Made by a program: the position numbers and the translations under genes | In this document: in pieces, positions 1 to 10,704 of the stretch | Position numbering within the stretch: position 1 is the first letter of the stretch | Layout of the letters: the number at the start of each line of letters is the position of its first letter | Source: Mesostigma viride | Lineage: Eukaryota > Streptophyta > Mesostigmatophyceae > Mesostigmatales > Mesostigmataceae | Assembly: GCA_009746045.1 (NCBI GenBank) | Contig: RPFO01000253.1 | Span: forward strand, 1,085,569-1,149,568 | Direction: 5' to 3' | DNA length: 64,000 nucleotides | Notes under the pieces: generated by a model | What the model was told of the DNA's origin: nothing | What the model saw: only the letters and a program-made list of their open reading frames with translations | Database searches by the model: none

Positions 1-150
1 TGCACTCCTGGTGCACTGTCAAATTTCGCGTACACACGTGGTTGCAGCCATCCGACGGCTACAACCCCAGTGGTCAGGGGCAAACCAAACATCGCACGGT
101 ACACGTTCTTGCGGCATCGCTGTCAGGTCACCCTATAACGCGGCAACCCG

Positions 151-591
151 CTGTTATACTGGCGGCAGTTGTGTACCACCCCCCTCCTTCCCACGGCAGG
201 TACGCAGCGACTCGCTGTTGTGCTGGCTGCAGTTGTGTACCACCTGTACGGTATTTGTGTACCACCCCCCTCTTTCCCACGGCAGGTACGCAGCGACTCG
301 CTGTTGTCCTGGCTGCAGTTGTGTACCACCTGTACGGTATTTGTGTACCACCCCCCTCTTTCCCACGGCAGGTACGCAGCGACCCGCTGTTGTCCTGGCT
401 GCAGTTGTGTACCACCTGTACGGTATTTGTGTACCACCCCCCTCTTTCCCACGGCAGGTACGCAGCGACCCGCTGTCGACCTGGCTGCAGTTGTGTACCA
501 CCTGTACGGTATTTGTGTACCACTTAGCTCCTTCCCACGGCAGGTACGCAGCGACTCGCTGTTGTCCTGGCTGCAGTTGTGTACCACCTTC
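151..591 (+). repeat. 86-bp satellite array, copy 1 of 3
   Basis: About five tandem units of roughly 86 bp. Each contains CACGGCAGGTACGCAGCGAC and paired GTGTACCAC words around GTACGGTATTTG. The same unit recurs inverted at 7909-8525 and direct at 17922-18279. This copy lies a few hundred bases upstream of the plus-strand transposase gene. Long ORFs run through it in several frames because the unit lacks stops; I see no sign that they are genes. Confidence 0.95.
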
Positions 592-1068
592 GGTTTAGTT
601 AGGTATTGGTATAAGCCTCGTGTTGTAATTGCTGTACGTCCATGGCGTTTGTTGCAACTGGAGGTGTATACAATATTAATGGGCCGACACTGCATGGCAA
701 CGATGCGCACGGAATTGTCAGCCTGACAAGCAAATGAGCTGGGTGTTTTCTCGTCGATCGAGGGCAGATCAGGCATTATTACAAGTCCCCCAAAAATCGT
801 TCGTGGGTGAGGCCATTGAACGTTCTCGTCGTCAGGGACATCCCTTCGCGTTCCACGATATCGTTCCACAACCGCTCGTCGCGCGCCCCGATGTCGGTGC
901 CTCCTGGTCCGTTCCCAGCGGCGGGAACGACGAGCCAAACGGCGAAGGCTGTTTGGTGAGCCACGCCAGGAATGCCCGCAAGGTGAACAGCTGTTGAAGA
1001 CCGCCGAAGCTGTTGAAGTGGCTGAAGTGGATACACGGTCGCCGGAGCCTGAGCCCGATGCGGCGGGC

Positions 1069-4000
1069 ATGGAAGGCGTAGAGCCTGCTGAGCCGCGCCC
1101 TGATGACTCAATGGAGGAGGAATGGGGGGCGATGGCGGAGGAGGAGTTTACGGCAGACGGTGGGGCAGGGGGGGCGATGGCGGAGGAGGGGCTTACGACA
1201 GACGGTGGGGGAGGAACGGCTGGTGATGTTGAGGCCGGCGCCGGCCGTGCATCAAGAAACCCATGGGCATGGTCTAAGCCGTTGTCTGGGAACGCGGATT
1301 TTACACAGGCTTCGCTTTTCTGCATAGCCACGGAGTTTGGTCTTCCTGATAAGTGCATCGAAGCGTTTCAGGAACTGGCGAAGCACCCACAATACAGTGT
1401 GACCAGCCACGGGGAGTTCGGCGTGGCTAGGAGACGGTCATTGGAGAAGGGCCTGCCCCTTGCGGACGCACTGACTGTGAATTGGGTCCCAGCGGAGGCA
1501 GAGGGCGATCCTTTGCGTGAGGCAGTCAAGTTCACTTACATCAGCATACAGTCAACGCTATCCGCTCTGCTGCAGAATGAGTCGTTCACGGGGAAACTGT
1601 TGCTAGAACACGAGATGAATGAGGATCGGCGTGTGTGGACTTTCAATCAGACCCAGTTTTACAACACCCATCCAACAGTTCAACAACAGGAGGTGCAGCT
1701 TCCCGCCTTGGCAGCAAGTTCCAGTGAGAAGCGGCAGAGTGTCGTCCGCATTGGGGACACCATCATGGTGTTAATGGACAACAACAAGGGGCAGCGAAAG
1801 CGAGAAGAACTTTGCCTTGTCCGCGCTGTCTTCATGCAAGTAAACGCTGACGGGACTCGTGAGCCATGGGCGAAAGTCCGGTAAGTGGCACGGATGGTGC
1901 TTTTGTGTCGATGTACACTCATCATGATATGCCCTTGGGATTGCACATGCTGAGTTAATTGCATTCTGCTGAAAACAGATTGGTGTCTGTCCGGGCTCCC
2001 TTGTTGGTTGGTACCAGTTGACCACTATAAACTGCCGTAATGGGCATGCATCCGGGCCAGTGCAAGCATGGTTATTAAACTGGGTTGTGGGAAGTGCAAT
2101 GTTTGCACCATATATCAAGTATGATGACAGTGTTTATGCAGCAATGTGGTGTGTTTAGAGACCAAATAATGTCGTAGCCTTTTTGGTCCTGCATGAGCGC
2201 AAAGTTCCGAACACTATTTTCCCGAGGTTAGCCACTCCTCGGCATCCTCGGCATCCTAAATTGAGACCACGCATGCGCAGGATGACACAGAGTGCACTAC
2301 ATTTGGTGGGAGGATATTGACGTGTGCACGTCCAGCACGCTTGGATGGATCTAGTATTGTATATTGATGACAATCCTATAGTATTTGCCCGCCGTCATGA
2401 TGCCTGCAGGTTCTTCTACCGCGCAAGGGATTGTCCGGGGGGACCGTACCGCGGGATGCCGATCGTGTCAGTGAGGTCTTCTGGACGAAGCATGAGCAGG
2501 AGATCTCTTTACTGAACTACGGGGGTCACATTGACGTGGTTGGCGTCCGTAAGTGGAGGAAATTTGCCGAGGCTGACCGAGAGGGCGGGCGAGTGTTCTT
2601 CATGCGCAGGTCGTACAACCTGTCCCCGGACAAGCCTCGGTACAAGAGGCTGAGATTCTCTAGATGGGAAGCCGAATTCCGCTGTTACCGCCCTTCTAAG
2701 TCTGGTCTACCCATCCTATATTTGGTAGTGGCGTTGTGGGATGACTCATTTGAGGAGTATCTCCATCGGCATGGGACGCTGGAAGCGCATTTGTTCACTG
2801 TTCTGAACATCGAGCGCGCCGACAACAAGTCAAGAGACATGATCTTCCCCATCACCGTGAGAGATACACATGTGCCACGAGAGGCAGTCCTTGAGTGTCT
2901 TGTGGAGGACATGGATGCGATGGCAGAGGGCGTGCCCATGCTTGTGAAGTTTCCCAAAACGCCAATGGAGCGGTGGGAAATCCGTGTCGCGAACCTGAAC
3001 GTGATGGATTCGGCCGCCCGCAACGGCGCGATGGGGCACAAGGGTTGCACCGGCGACAAAGTGAGTGATGTTGTCACGTAGCTTGGTTCGGGGTGCTGCC
3101 CATGTGACCTTGATGTATTGGGAAGCTGTGTTGGTTTGTTATCACCGTAACCATCAGGCCTTCTTTTATTTCTGCGTACCTTGGTGTGCGGCGCATTGTG
3201 GGTGTGTGCGCCACTGCAGGGATGCCCCTTTTGCAACGTTCACCACGACGACTGGGCGGATGCGACGGTGGACGTGGCGGAGTACATGCGCAGTGAGAAG
3301 CAAACGGCGGAAATATTGGAGGAGATGGAGGGCATGGCGACGGCCACGGCACGGAAAGAGAAGGCGAAGGAGACCGGGGTGATGTATCAGCCGCTGTGGC
3401 CTTGGCGGGATCTTCGATTCTTTGACCGCTACCGGCAGTATCCGATGGATATCTTTCACAATCTGACGTTGGGTCTATGTAAGCAGGTGGCTCGCTACCT
3501 CGAGGAGGATGGAATTCCCACTCGCCAGCACCCGGAGTTGGATGCTTGGGTAAGCGCACACCCCACGCGCGTCGGGAGCCGGCTGCCGCAGGGGAAAGCT
3601 TTTACCTTGTATCCACATTACAAGGGAATGGAGCTGCTGACCCTGCTGTTCCAAATGCCTTTTGCACTTCCCATGCTGCTGCTGAGGAGGCGGAATGAGG
3701 GAGATGATAAGGAGAAAAGGAAGGCCCGGCGGATCAGCAAGATGGTGATGCACCTCGCCAAGTGGGCGCAGATGATGCTTGGTCCCGTTACGTCTCCAAT
3801 CTACAACTTGGCTGCTGACAACGTCTACGCCACTTTTCAAGAGTGTTTCGGCACCTTGTGGCCGCGTGGCAGCCTTGCAGGAAAGGGTCCTGGGGCAATG
3901 GCTGAGGCAGCGGATGGCGACGAAAAGAAGAAAAACGCGGAGAAGAAGAAGAAGAACGCGGAGAAGAAGAAGAAGAGGATGGCACGCCAAGACAATGCCG

Positions 4001-5307
4001 CCAGCCATAACGTCCACATACCGCGCCATGCTTTGGCACAGACTGACGATGTGGGTCGTATCTGGTCCTTGGGCCCGCATGAATTTGAGGGGTACCACTT
4101 ATTCCTGAAATCTCTCATGGAGTCGATGGCCAAATGCCACAGCAAGGAGCCGGGGCGTTACTTGCTGCAGAAACTACAGGGCTACTTGGCGTGGCAGTCC
4201 ATGCTGGTTAAGGAGACATCCCAGCTCGATGAACGCGTGCTGCAAACCTTGCAGGAAAGCAGGATGTTCAACAAGCTGTATCCCAAAGCGTCCGCGACTG
4301 GTAGTGGCGCGAGTGGCGGTCCTTCTGGGCGGGAGGTGTGGGTGCGGGAAGGGGCGACTTTTCCAACGGTCATACACGAGCGCTGCGCGTTGGGGCGCAT
4401 CGAGCAGGTGAGGAAACGCATGGGCGCTGTTGCTATGGCTGCGCTGGCGCTAGGGCTAGGGCATTCCTTGGTGTGCTGGGCCGACCCAGCATTTCCGTTC
4501 ATATGCCCAGGCTAACAACGGCACTTGTGTGTTTTGCATGGGTGCTGTGTGTGTGCAGGTCATGGGGGGCATGCCTTGCGGCCGTAACCCTAAGTCAACA
4601 CCTACGTTGGCCGAAATTGGCGCTGACAAGCAGACGGTGGACGAGCTTCTCGCCCCGCTGGGCTGTCCACCCTGGGATGAAGCAACTGGCAGCGTGAAGG
4701 TTTATGCTAGTGCAGTAGTCGGTGCCAGGACCATTACGACTGGGGAGGTCAGGTGCTTCCACACTGATGCATACCCGGCAGGGCAAGTGGCGACAGCAGA
4801 CTCATTGGCATACCAGGCGGCGGACAATGTGGACGCTGAATTTTGGTTTGCTGAGGTTGGCACCATCTTCATGCTGACGCCTGCTGAGGGGGCCATGGGG
4901 AGCATGTGGTTTGTCCCGATTTGGTTTGAGTCAGGGGATGCAAAGGACGTTCAGGGCAAGCCCATGTTCAACATGGACGAAACTTGGACGGACTGTCCTG
5001 TGTTCACCAAAGACATGACACTGTCCTCGCAGTGGAAAGCCACGGGAAGTATCCACAGCCTCTGTCCTACCTGGGGTCACAGGTCCGACTGTTGCATCAG
5101 TGCTGGCGGCGTGGTTACGAAACCAAATGCAAAGTAAAGCATGTGGCGGCACGTGTAGGTGACACCACATCAGAACCAGTCCTACAGGTGAAGCACGACC
5201 ACCTTGGGAACAACCACTACGTGCTCGATGCGTTTGATTGGGCGTGCCCAGCGTACTATCGTGACCTGCACATGGGGGGCGTGACGGACCAGCATGGGAA
5301 ACGATGA
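1069..5307 (+). CDS. Tnp2/Plavaka-like (CACTA/KDZ-type) transposase, spliced
   Basis: Probable DNA-transposon transposase acting in the nucleus. Exon 1 runs to 1880 (donor GTAAGT), exon 2 is about 2410-3060 (donor GTGAGT), exon 3 is 3220-4407 (CAG acceptor, GTGAGG donor), and exon 4 starts at 4559. Exons 2 to 4 join in phase 0. The order of motifs matches Tnp2/Plavaka proteins: an acidic N-terminus, LWDDSFEEY (near 2736), NVMDSAAR followed by a GCPFC cysteine pair across the exon 2/3 junction, then DIFHNLTLGL (near 3448). I infer that the Asp residues in these blocks are catalytic. The exon 1 frame is open back to 994 behind an acceptor-like site, so the true start may lie in an earlier exon; 1069 is the first in-frame ATG. 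Two frame problems are seen: the exon 1/2 phase fits only if the G run near 2437-2442 has a one-base indel, and the last 60 or so residues (about 5110-5307) are in another frame. The family call is fairly sure; activity is doubtful. Confidence 0.72.
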
Positions 5308-5364
5308 CCTGCACAGGATGGGCGTGTCAGATAATCACGGCATTTTGTAACGTAGGGAGGCCAG

Positions 5365-5735
5365 TGTATTTATATTGTTGCCATGGGGCTGAGGTTGTGA
5401 GCATCCCATTCGTCATGCTCGTGCCCAGTTTGCGTGTGCCCAGTTTTGGGGACATTGTATTTATATTGTTGGCCATGGGGCTGAGGTTGTGAGCATCCCA
5501 TTCGTCATGCTCGTGCCCAGTTTGCGTGTGCCCAGTTTTGGGGACATTGTATTTATATTGTTGGCCATGGGGCTAAGGTTGTGAGCATCCCATTCGTCAT
5601 GCTCGTGCCCAGTTTGCGTGTGCCCAGTTTTGGGGACATTGTATTTATATTGTTGGCCATGGGGCTGAGGTTGTGAGCATCCCATTCGTCATGCTCGTGC
5701 CCAGTTTGCGTGTGCCCAGTTTTGGGGACATCCTA
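5365..5735. repeat. Four tandem 92-bp units
   Basis: Four nearly identical units of about 92 bp, each containing TTTATATTGTTGGCCATGGG and CTCGTGCCCAGTTTGCGTGT. They begin about 60 bp after the transposase stop, so they could be its 3' region or the end of that element. No matching terminal inverted repeat was found upstream. Confidence 0.93.
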
Positions 5736-5739
5736 TTTA

Positions 5740-6230
5740 AATGTTTTTCTGTATTCATATACGTGGTAAGGGAACGACCCATTAGTAAATTTCTGAGACT
5801 TTGCAATTGAAATCAGACAACTATGCTCCATGTACACTGCATGATACACCTGGATATCAAATATTACATAACTTGGTTAAGGTTTCTTCCATCACTCCGA
5901 GGGCTCCTGATCTGTGGCTCGCCAATGGGAGCACGAGTTTAAGCAATTGATGTGACCTTTTGTGGATGCCCTACCTAACGCGAGGCATGATCATCTTCCC
6001 ATGCAGTGAGCAGAATTGAACCTGGGGCCAGGCTTTTTAAGGCAACGAGACAAGTGGGGCGTCATATTAATAGGTACATGAATTAATTAATTAATGAGGA
6101 ACATCACTCCGTTGGGAGTCAATGGAGCACATATCCATGAGAAGGGGCATATGGCTTTAAAGACATCCTGGGCTACTTCATGCAAGGGTGGTTACTTCAT
6201 GCAAGGTTAACGTCGTGCTCCCTTTCTGCT
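5740..6230. other. Gene-free stretch with TE-tail-like words
   Basis: No gene seen. Around 6085-6180 there is TTAATTAATTAATGAGG followed by CTCCGTTGGGAGTCA and AAGGGGCATATG. These words recur near 20790-20870 and resemble the LINE 3'-tail sequences elsewhere in this window. Confidence 0.5.
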
Positions 6231-6231
6231 T

Positions 6232-6624
6232 GATGGATGGATGGATGGATGGATGGATGGATGGATGGATGGGTGGGTGGGTGGGTGGGTGGATGGATGG
6301 ATGGATGGATGGATGGATGGATGGGTGGGTGGGTGGGTGGGTGGGTGGGTGGGTGGGTGGGTGGGTGGGTGGGTGGGTGGGTGGGTGGGTGGGTGGGTGG
6401 GTGGGTGGGTGGGTGGGTGGGTGGGTGGGTGGGTGGGTGGGTGGGTGGGTGGGTGGGTGGGTGGGTGGGTGGGTGGGTGGGTGGGTGGGTGGGTGGGTGG
6501 TGGGTGGGTGGGTGGGTGGGTGGGTGGGTGGGTGGGTGGGTGGGTGGGTGGGTGGGTGGGTGGGTGGGTGGGTGGGTGGGTGGGTGGGTGGGTGGGTGGG
6601 TGGGAGGGTGGGTGGGTGGGTGGT
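6232..6624. repeat. (GGAT)n to (GGGT)n microsatellite
   Basis: About 390 bp of tetranucleotide repeat. It starts as GGAT, switches to GGGT, briefly returns to GGAT, then is GGGT with one missing base near 6500 and one G-to-A change near 6604. The ORFs through it (Gly-Trp or Pro-Thr-His polymers) are artefacts. The GGGT strand could form G-quadruplexes. Confidence 0.98.
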
Positions 6625-6765
6625 GGACTACTTACACAATACAATAATCTAGTGCTTAACGGTTGGGGGATGATGCAGACGATATTTGTTTAAACTTTTG
6701 TGTAATTATTTTCTAATGAGATTAGCATAGTACTCCGTGGCATGCCTTGGCGCATGACACGCAAG

Positions 6766-6788
6766 TACTTACTTACTTACTTACTTAC
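6766..6788. repeat. (ACTT)n microsatellite
   Basis: A short run of about six ACTT units at the 3' end of the oxygenase-like gene. Confidence 0.85.
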
Positions 6789-7783
6789 ACAATCACTGGG
6801 CAAACGCTATCTGCGAGACCCTGGTTTCCCAATCGCCTTGCCGTGCTGATGCCCTTGAAAAAAATGCGGCGATTTTCCACCTGGTACGCGGCACCAGCAT
6901 GCACATGTGCTCCATGCCACAAGACAACATCACCAGGATTGAGCATCACCTCAGTTTTTCCCTCCCCCCTCTTGGAGATGTCCCTCTTCCTATAATGTCG
7001 GATACTATTGTCGTACGAAACCCAACGTGTGTCGGGTTGTACAGCGATGATGCAACTTACTGGGAAGTATACCTCCCATGCCAAAACTTCACGTGTAAGA
7101 TCGGAATGGGGCCCTTGTTCTTTGCAGTTAGCCAGGCTTCGGAGCACCAGCAACTCACGTGGCTTAGGCACGTAGGACATGTCCAGCGCAGCATGCAGGA
7201 TCTTGACCGCCAATCCCATGACGAGCTTCCCAAACGGGCTGTCTTCGTCGATAAGGGCTTGGCTACGTTGCTTTGGAGGGAATGAAAACGTCTTGGTGTT
7301 CTCGTTGTACTTCCGAAAAATTCTGTCAAATTTAGTATCCGGCATGTCTTGCGCAGCATTCAGCATCTGCACGCGTACTTCCTCGCTTACGATGCCTCGT
7401 ATGACAGTGTATCCCCTCTCCCTGATATCCGCCGCACACTTCTTTTGTAAAGGGGTTTCGGCAATGTTCCTCTCACGCAATGCCACGTTTTCAATCGCCT
7501 TTTCCCCGGCATTCTTCCGGTTGCCCACACGGTGGTTCTCTTCGGCTTTCAATGAGGCGGGCGTTTTTTTCTTGGCAGGAACCTTCTTGGCCGCCTCCCG
7601 CCTTGCTTTTTGCCTTTCCGCCTGCTGCTTCCTATATGCCATCAATCCACCAGCCCTCTTGATAGCAGCTTTCTGGTCGATGTCGCGCCACCTGTTTGCC
7701 TTCATAATTTTGGCTTGCATCTTCTTCATGGCTTTGCACGCCTTGGCGACTTCCTGCTCACTAGCCAAGTCGGATTCCATCAT
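6785..7783 (-). CDS. 2OG-Fe(II) oxygenase-like protein
   Basis: Predicted 332-aa dioxygenase-like protein using Fe(II) and 2-oxoglutarate; substrate unknown. Residues 1-110 are Lys/Arg/Ala-rich (AMKKMQAKIM, AAKKVPAKKK), which suggests nucleic-acid or nuclear association. The C-terminal half carries the metal site: the HxD pair in GPHSDL (His226, Asp228), a GDVVLWHG strand, and a distal His295 in HVHAGAAY followed by Arg306 in ENRRIFF. This is the expected order for a double-stranded beta-helix enzyme. I chose the MMESDL start at 7783; the frame stays open to 7903, but that extension looks like upstream sequence. The 87-bp array begins about 125 bp upstream, oriented as at the transposase gene. 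Tet/JBP-family dioxygenases are known companions of KDZ-type transposons, but I cannot assign this protein to that subfamily by eye; PhyH-like is the alternative. Confidence 0.68.
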   Translation of the reverse strand: MMESDLASEQEVAKACKAMKKMQAKIMKANRWRDIDQKAAIKRAGGLMAYRKQQAERQKARREAAKKVPAKKKTPASLKAEENHRVGNRKNAGEKAIENVALRERNIAETPLQKKCAADIRERGYTVIRGIVSEEVRVQMLNAAQDMPDTKFDRIFRKYNENTKTFSFPPKQRSQALIDEDSPFGKLVMGLAVKILHAALDMSYVPKPRELLVLRSLANCKEQGPHSDLTREVLAWEVYFPVSCIIAVQPDTRWVSYDNSIRHYRKRDISKRGEGKTEVMLNPGDVVLWHGAHVHAGAAYQVENRRIFFKGISTARRLGNQGLADSVCPVIV

Positions 7784-7908
7784 ATACCGGCAAAGAAAAC
7801 AGGGTTTAAAAGCAACCGAGTATATGTAAAGGCTATCGATCGTGCTGTTTAGGGTTAAATACCAACCTTCAGTAAAAAAATTAATTGGCGGGCTGCCATG
7901 CACAACAT

Positions 7909-8525
7909 CGGGTCGCTGCGTACCTGCCGTGGGAAGGAGGACAAGTGATACACAAATACGCTACAAGTGATACACAACTGCCGCCAGTATAACAGCGGGT
8001 CGCTGCGTACCTGCCGTGGGAAGGAGGACAAGTGATACACAAATACGCTACAAGTGATACACAACTGCCGCCAGTATAACAGCGGGTCGCTGCGTACCTG
8101 CCGTGGGAAGGAGGACAAGTGATACACAAATACGCTACAAGTGATACACAAATACGCTACAAGTGATACACAACTGCCGCCAGTATAACAGCGGGTCGCT
8201 GCGTACCTGCCGTGGGAAGGAGGACAAGTGATACACAAATACGCTACAAGTGATACACAAATACGCTACAAGTGATACACAATTGCAGCCAGGGCAACAT
8301 CGGGTCGCTGCGTACCTGCCGTGGGAAGGAGGACAAGTGATACACAAATACTCTACAAGTGATACACAACTGCCGCCAGTATAACAGCGGGTCGCTGCGT
8401 ACCTGCCGTGGGAAGGAGGACAAGTGATACACAAATACGCTACAAGTGATACACAATTGCAGCCAGGACAACTGCGGTCGCTGCGTACCTGCCGTGGGAA
8501 GGAGGACAAGTGATACACAAATACG
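7909..8525 (-). repeat. 87-bp satellite array, copy 2 of 3 (inverted)
   Basis: Six to seven units of the family seen at 151-591, in reverse orientation. Some units carry an extra copy of a short CTACAAGTGATACACAAATA segment, giving unit lengths near 109-114 bp. The array lies immediately 5' of the minus-strand oxygenase-like gene. Confidence 0.95.
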
Positions 8526-8673
8526 TGTCTGTATTGAGGTAGTGCCACGCGAATGGTTTTACAGTGCAGTGCAGGCAGCGCTATAATGTGTACCCCCGAT
8601 CACGTGAGCCTGAGCTAATTATTGGATCACGCAGCGACGGTAATTACTTTGCAGGCAGTACGCAACCGTAGCA

Positions 8674-10088
8674 ATGGACGCTAAAGATCGTCGACCCGTT
8701 TGGGAGTCACAAGAGTTTAAAGCCGCGATGGAATATGCGCGCAGTAATTTCGAAGTGGAGGTAAGTTCCTTCATGAGTACTCACATTGTAGTATTGCTTG
8801 TGATTCATCGGCGGGTATATGTATCTCATGGGTAAGAATGTCCCGTTGGAAGCACCGTTTCGGGTCGCGGGGTATCTGCTGCCGACCAATAAATCCATGG
8901 TTACTGACTGTCTTTGATGGCAGTGCTAATCATGGCGCGTGACCATCATTACATAACGGTCCTGGGTTTGTCGAGCGGGTGCCTGCGTGTGTCTCGCTGT
9001 GCGTCTCTGCCCTTGCACCGCAGGCGCAACAGTATCAGCGGCCCGAGCAATTCGCGCAAGCGTCCAAAGGGTTTGAGAGCACATCCAACTGGGAGAGACT
9101 GGGGGTATCAAAGTTCATGCTAGACGCATTGAAGGGCCGTCGGCCGCGCAAGGGCCGTGGGCCGCGGGCCGTGGGCCGTGCTCATTTTCAGCCTGTCGCA
9201 GCTGGTAATGAGGCCATGGAGAAGCCCGGAGAGGTGGCGGGGACCGAGGAGAGTGATGAGGGCGAGGGAGAGGTTGCGCAGGCGGTCAGCGGTGAGAAGA
9301 ATAAGAAGAAGAAGAATGTGAAGGAGACACCGTATTTGGTTGCGGTAAGTTCCCCTTTGCTTCTTCATGTGCTGCACGTGTACATGGATGTTTGTATACT
9401 ACTACGAAGTTAGAGGAAGCATGAACAGCAATGCTGGACATGTGTGGACTGTTCTTCTCATGTGTTGTTGCTGTAAACCGTGGCTGTGCTGATTTGTGCA
9501 TATCCTTGACATGTGTGCAGAGGAAGCAACTAACGCGGGCGGTTGATTATTGGAGCGGCCAGTGTCTGAAGGAGAAGAGGGGATGGAAGGATGCCAGGTT
9601 ACACAAAAAGGCCACAGGCACGCCTGGGGTAGAGGGCCCATCGCAGGGAGCCGTCACGGGGCACGCCACCGGTGAGCCTATGGAGATGCAGGACCCAGTG
9701 GGTGCGTGCTCGCAGGCGGCAGCTGTACCTGGAGAAGGGTTGTCGGGACCGCCGGGGTATTCACTTGTCAGGGAGGCCGCGGCGTTGTGTCAGATGATGT
9801 GCGACCGCGCAGTGGCGTCGTTGCCCCACCTGGCGGCTCCGTTGGTTAATGCGGGGGAGGGCTCCTTCGAGCCGCGCACGCTGGCACACATGGCACTGTC
9901 TGCTCAGGTAGGCGACTGTGTGATTGCTTGTTGCATGCAACATGTTGACGACAATCTTTATTTGCATATGGGAACAGCGCGTTGATGACTTATTCATATC
10001 TGACAGCATTATGTGGCCTGATGTTTCTCTCCGGATGACGTACAAAAATGTGAGGCACAGCACACGCATATGCCGCTCCCTGCGTTAG
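8674..10088 (+). CDS. Unrecognised spliced gene, 4 exons; probable 5' part of the USP-like gene
   Basis: Not a family I recognise. Exons are 8674-8760 (donor GTAAGT), 9024-9344 (CAG acceptor, GTAAGT donor), 9521-9907 (CAG acceptor, GTAGGC donor) and from 9978 (CAG acceptor). All junctions are phase 0 and keep one frame. The protein starts MDAKDRRPVWESQEF, has a charged low-complexity stretch with EEKNKKKKN-like composition in exon 2, then KQLTRAVDYW in exon 3. Exon 4 can end at a stop at 10086-10088 (301 aa total). It can also splice from GTGAGG at 10050, again in phase 0, to an acceptor at 10704, which would make this gene and the USP-like ORF one transcription unit of about 1,200 residues. 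I favour the joined model but cannot prove it. The regular exon pattern argues for a real gene. Confidence 0.6.
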
Positions 10089-10404
10089 CGGGCGATGACG
10101 GCAGTCACGGAGGCGTGTGCGCCTCTGGACATGTGAATATCGGCTGTACTCTTTGCTGATACTGCATGAATGACTCAATGCGTAACCCGCTTTCTCTCAG
10201 CACTCAATCTGTGGCACGAGAGGGGTGAGGGGGGGCGGCATTGGATCGACCACATACTGAAGAGATGTAGAAGCATACAGATGGGAGGGGAAGCCAAAGT
10301 TACAGTTGCAAGGAGACGTGTCCAAGGGGGGAGGGGGGCAGAGAATTGGAATTGAGTAGGATGATGCAGCCAGATGGTATTGGCAACAGGACGGAAAGAA
10401 TGTG

Positions 10405-10622
10405 GGTGTAATGGGTGCTGGCATGCATGGACGAGTGTCATAGGGTGCTGGTATGCGTGGATGGGTGTAATGGGGTGGTGGCATGCGTGGATGGGTGTAA
10501 TGGGGTGGTGGCATGCGTGGATGGGTGTAATGGGGTGCTGGCATGCGTGCACGAGTGTAATGGGGTGCTGGCATGCGTGCACGAGTGTAATGGGGTGCTG
10601 GCATGCATGGATGGGTGTAATG
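10405..10622. repeat. 30-bp minisatellite
   Basis: About seven units of 30 bp of the form GTGTAATGGGGTGSTGGCAT followed by GCRTGSAYGR. It lies inside the predicted intron 10050-10704 if the flanking coding parts are one gene. Confidence 0.93.
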
Positions 10623-10704
10623 GAAGAGAATACGCATCCTTTTTGCCGGGGGCCTTACACCTTTCCCCTAAACTCCTTGTTTTACTTTATTCTGTGGGAA
10701 CATG

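Noticed and set aside
151-591. CRISPR array
   Set aside because: Units are contiguous 86-bp tandem repeats without unique spacers, in a eukaryotic sequence, with no cas genes.
123-1358. Minus-strand 411-codon ORF through array 1 and the transposase exon
   Set aside because: Runs across a satellite and antisense to exon 1, which has splice sites and family motifs on plus.
6188-6693. Gly-Val-Trp and Pro-Thr-His ORFs
   Set aside because: Artefacts of the GGGT microsatellite.
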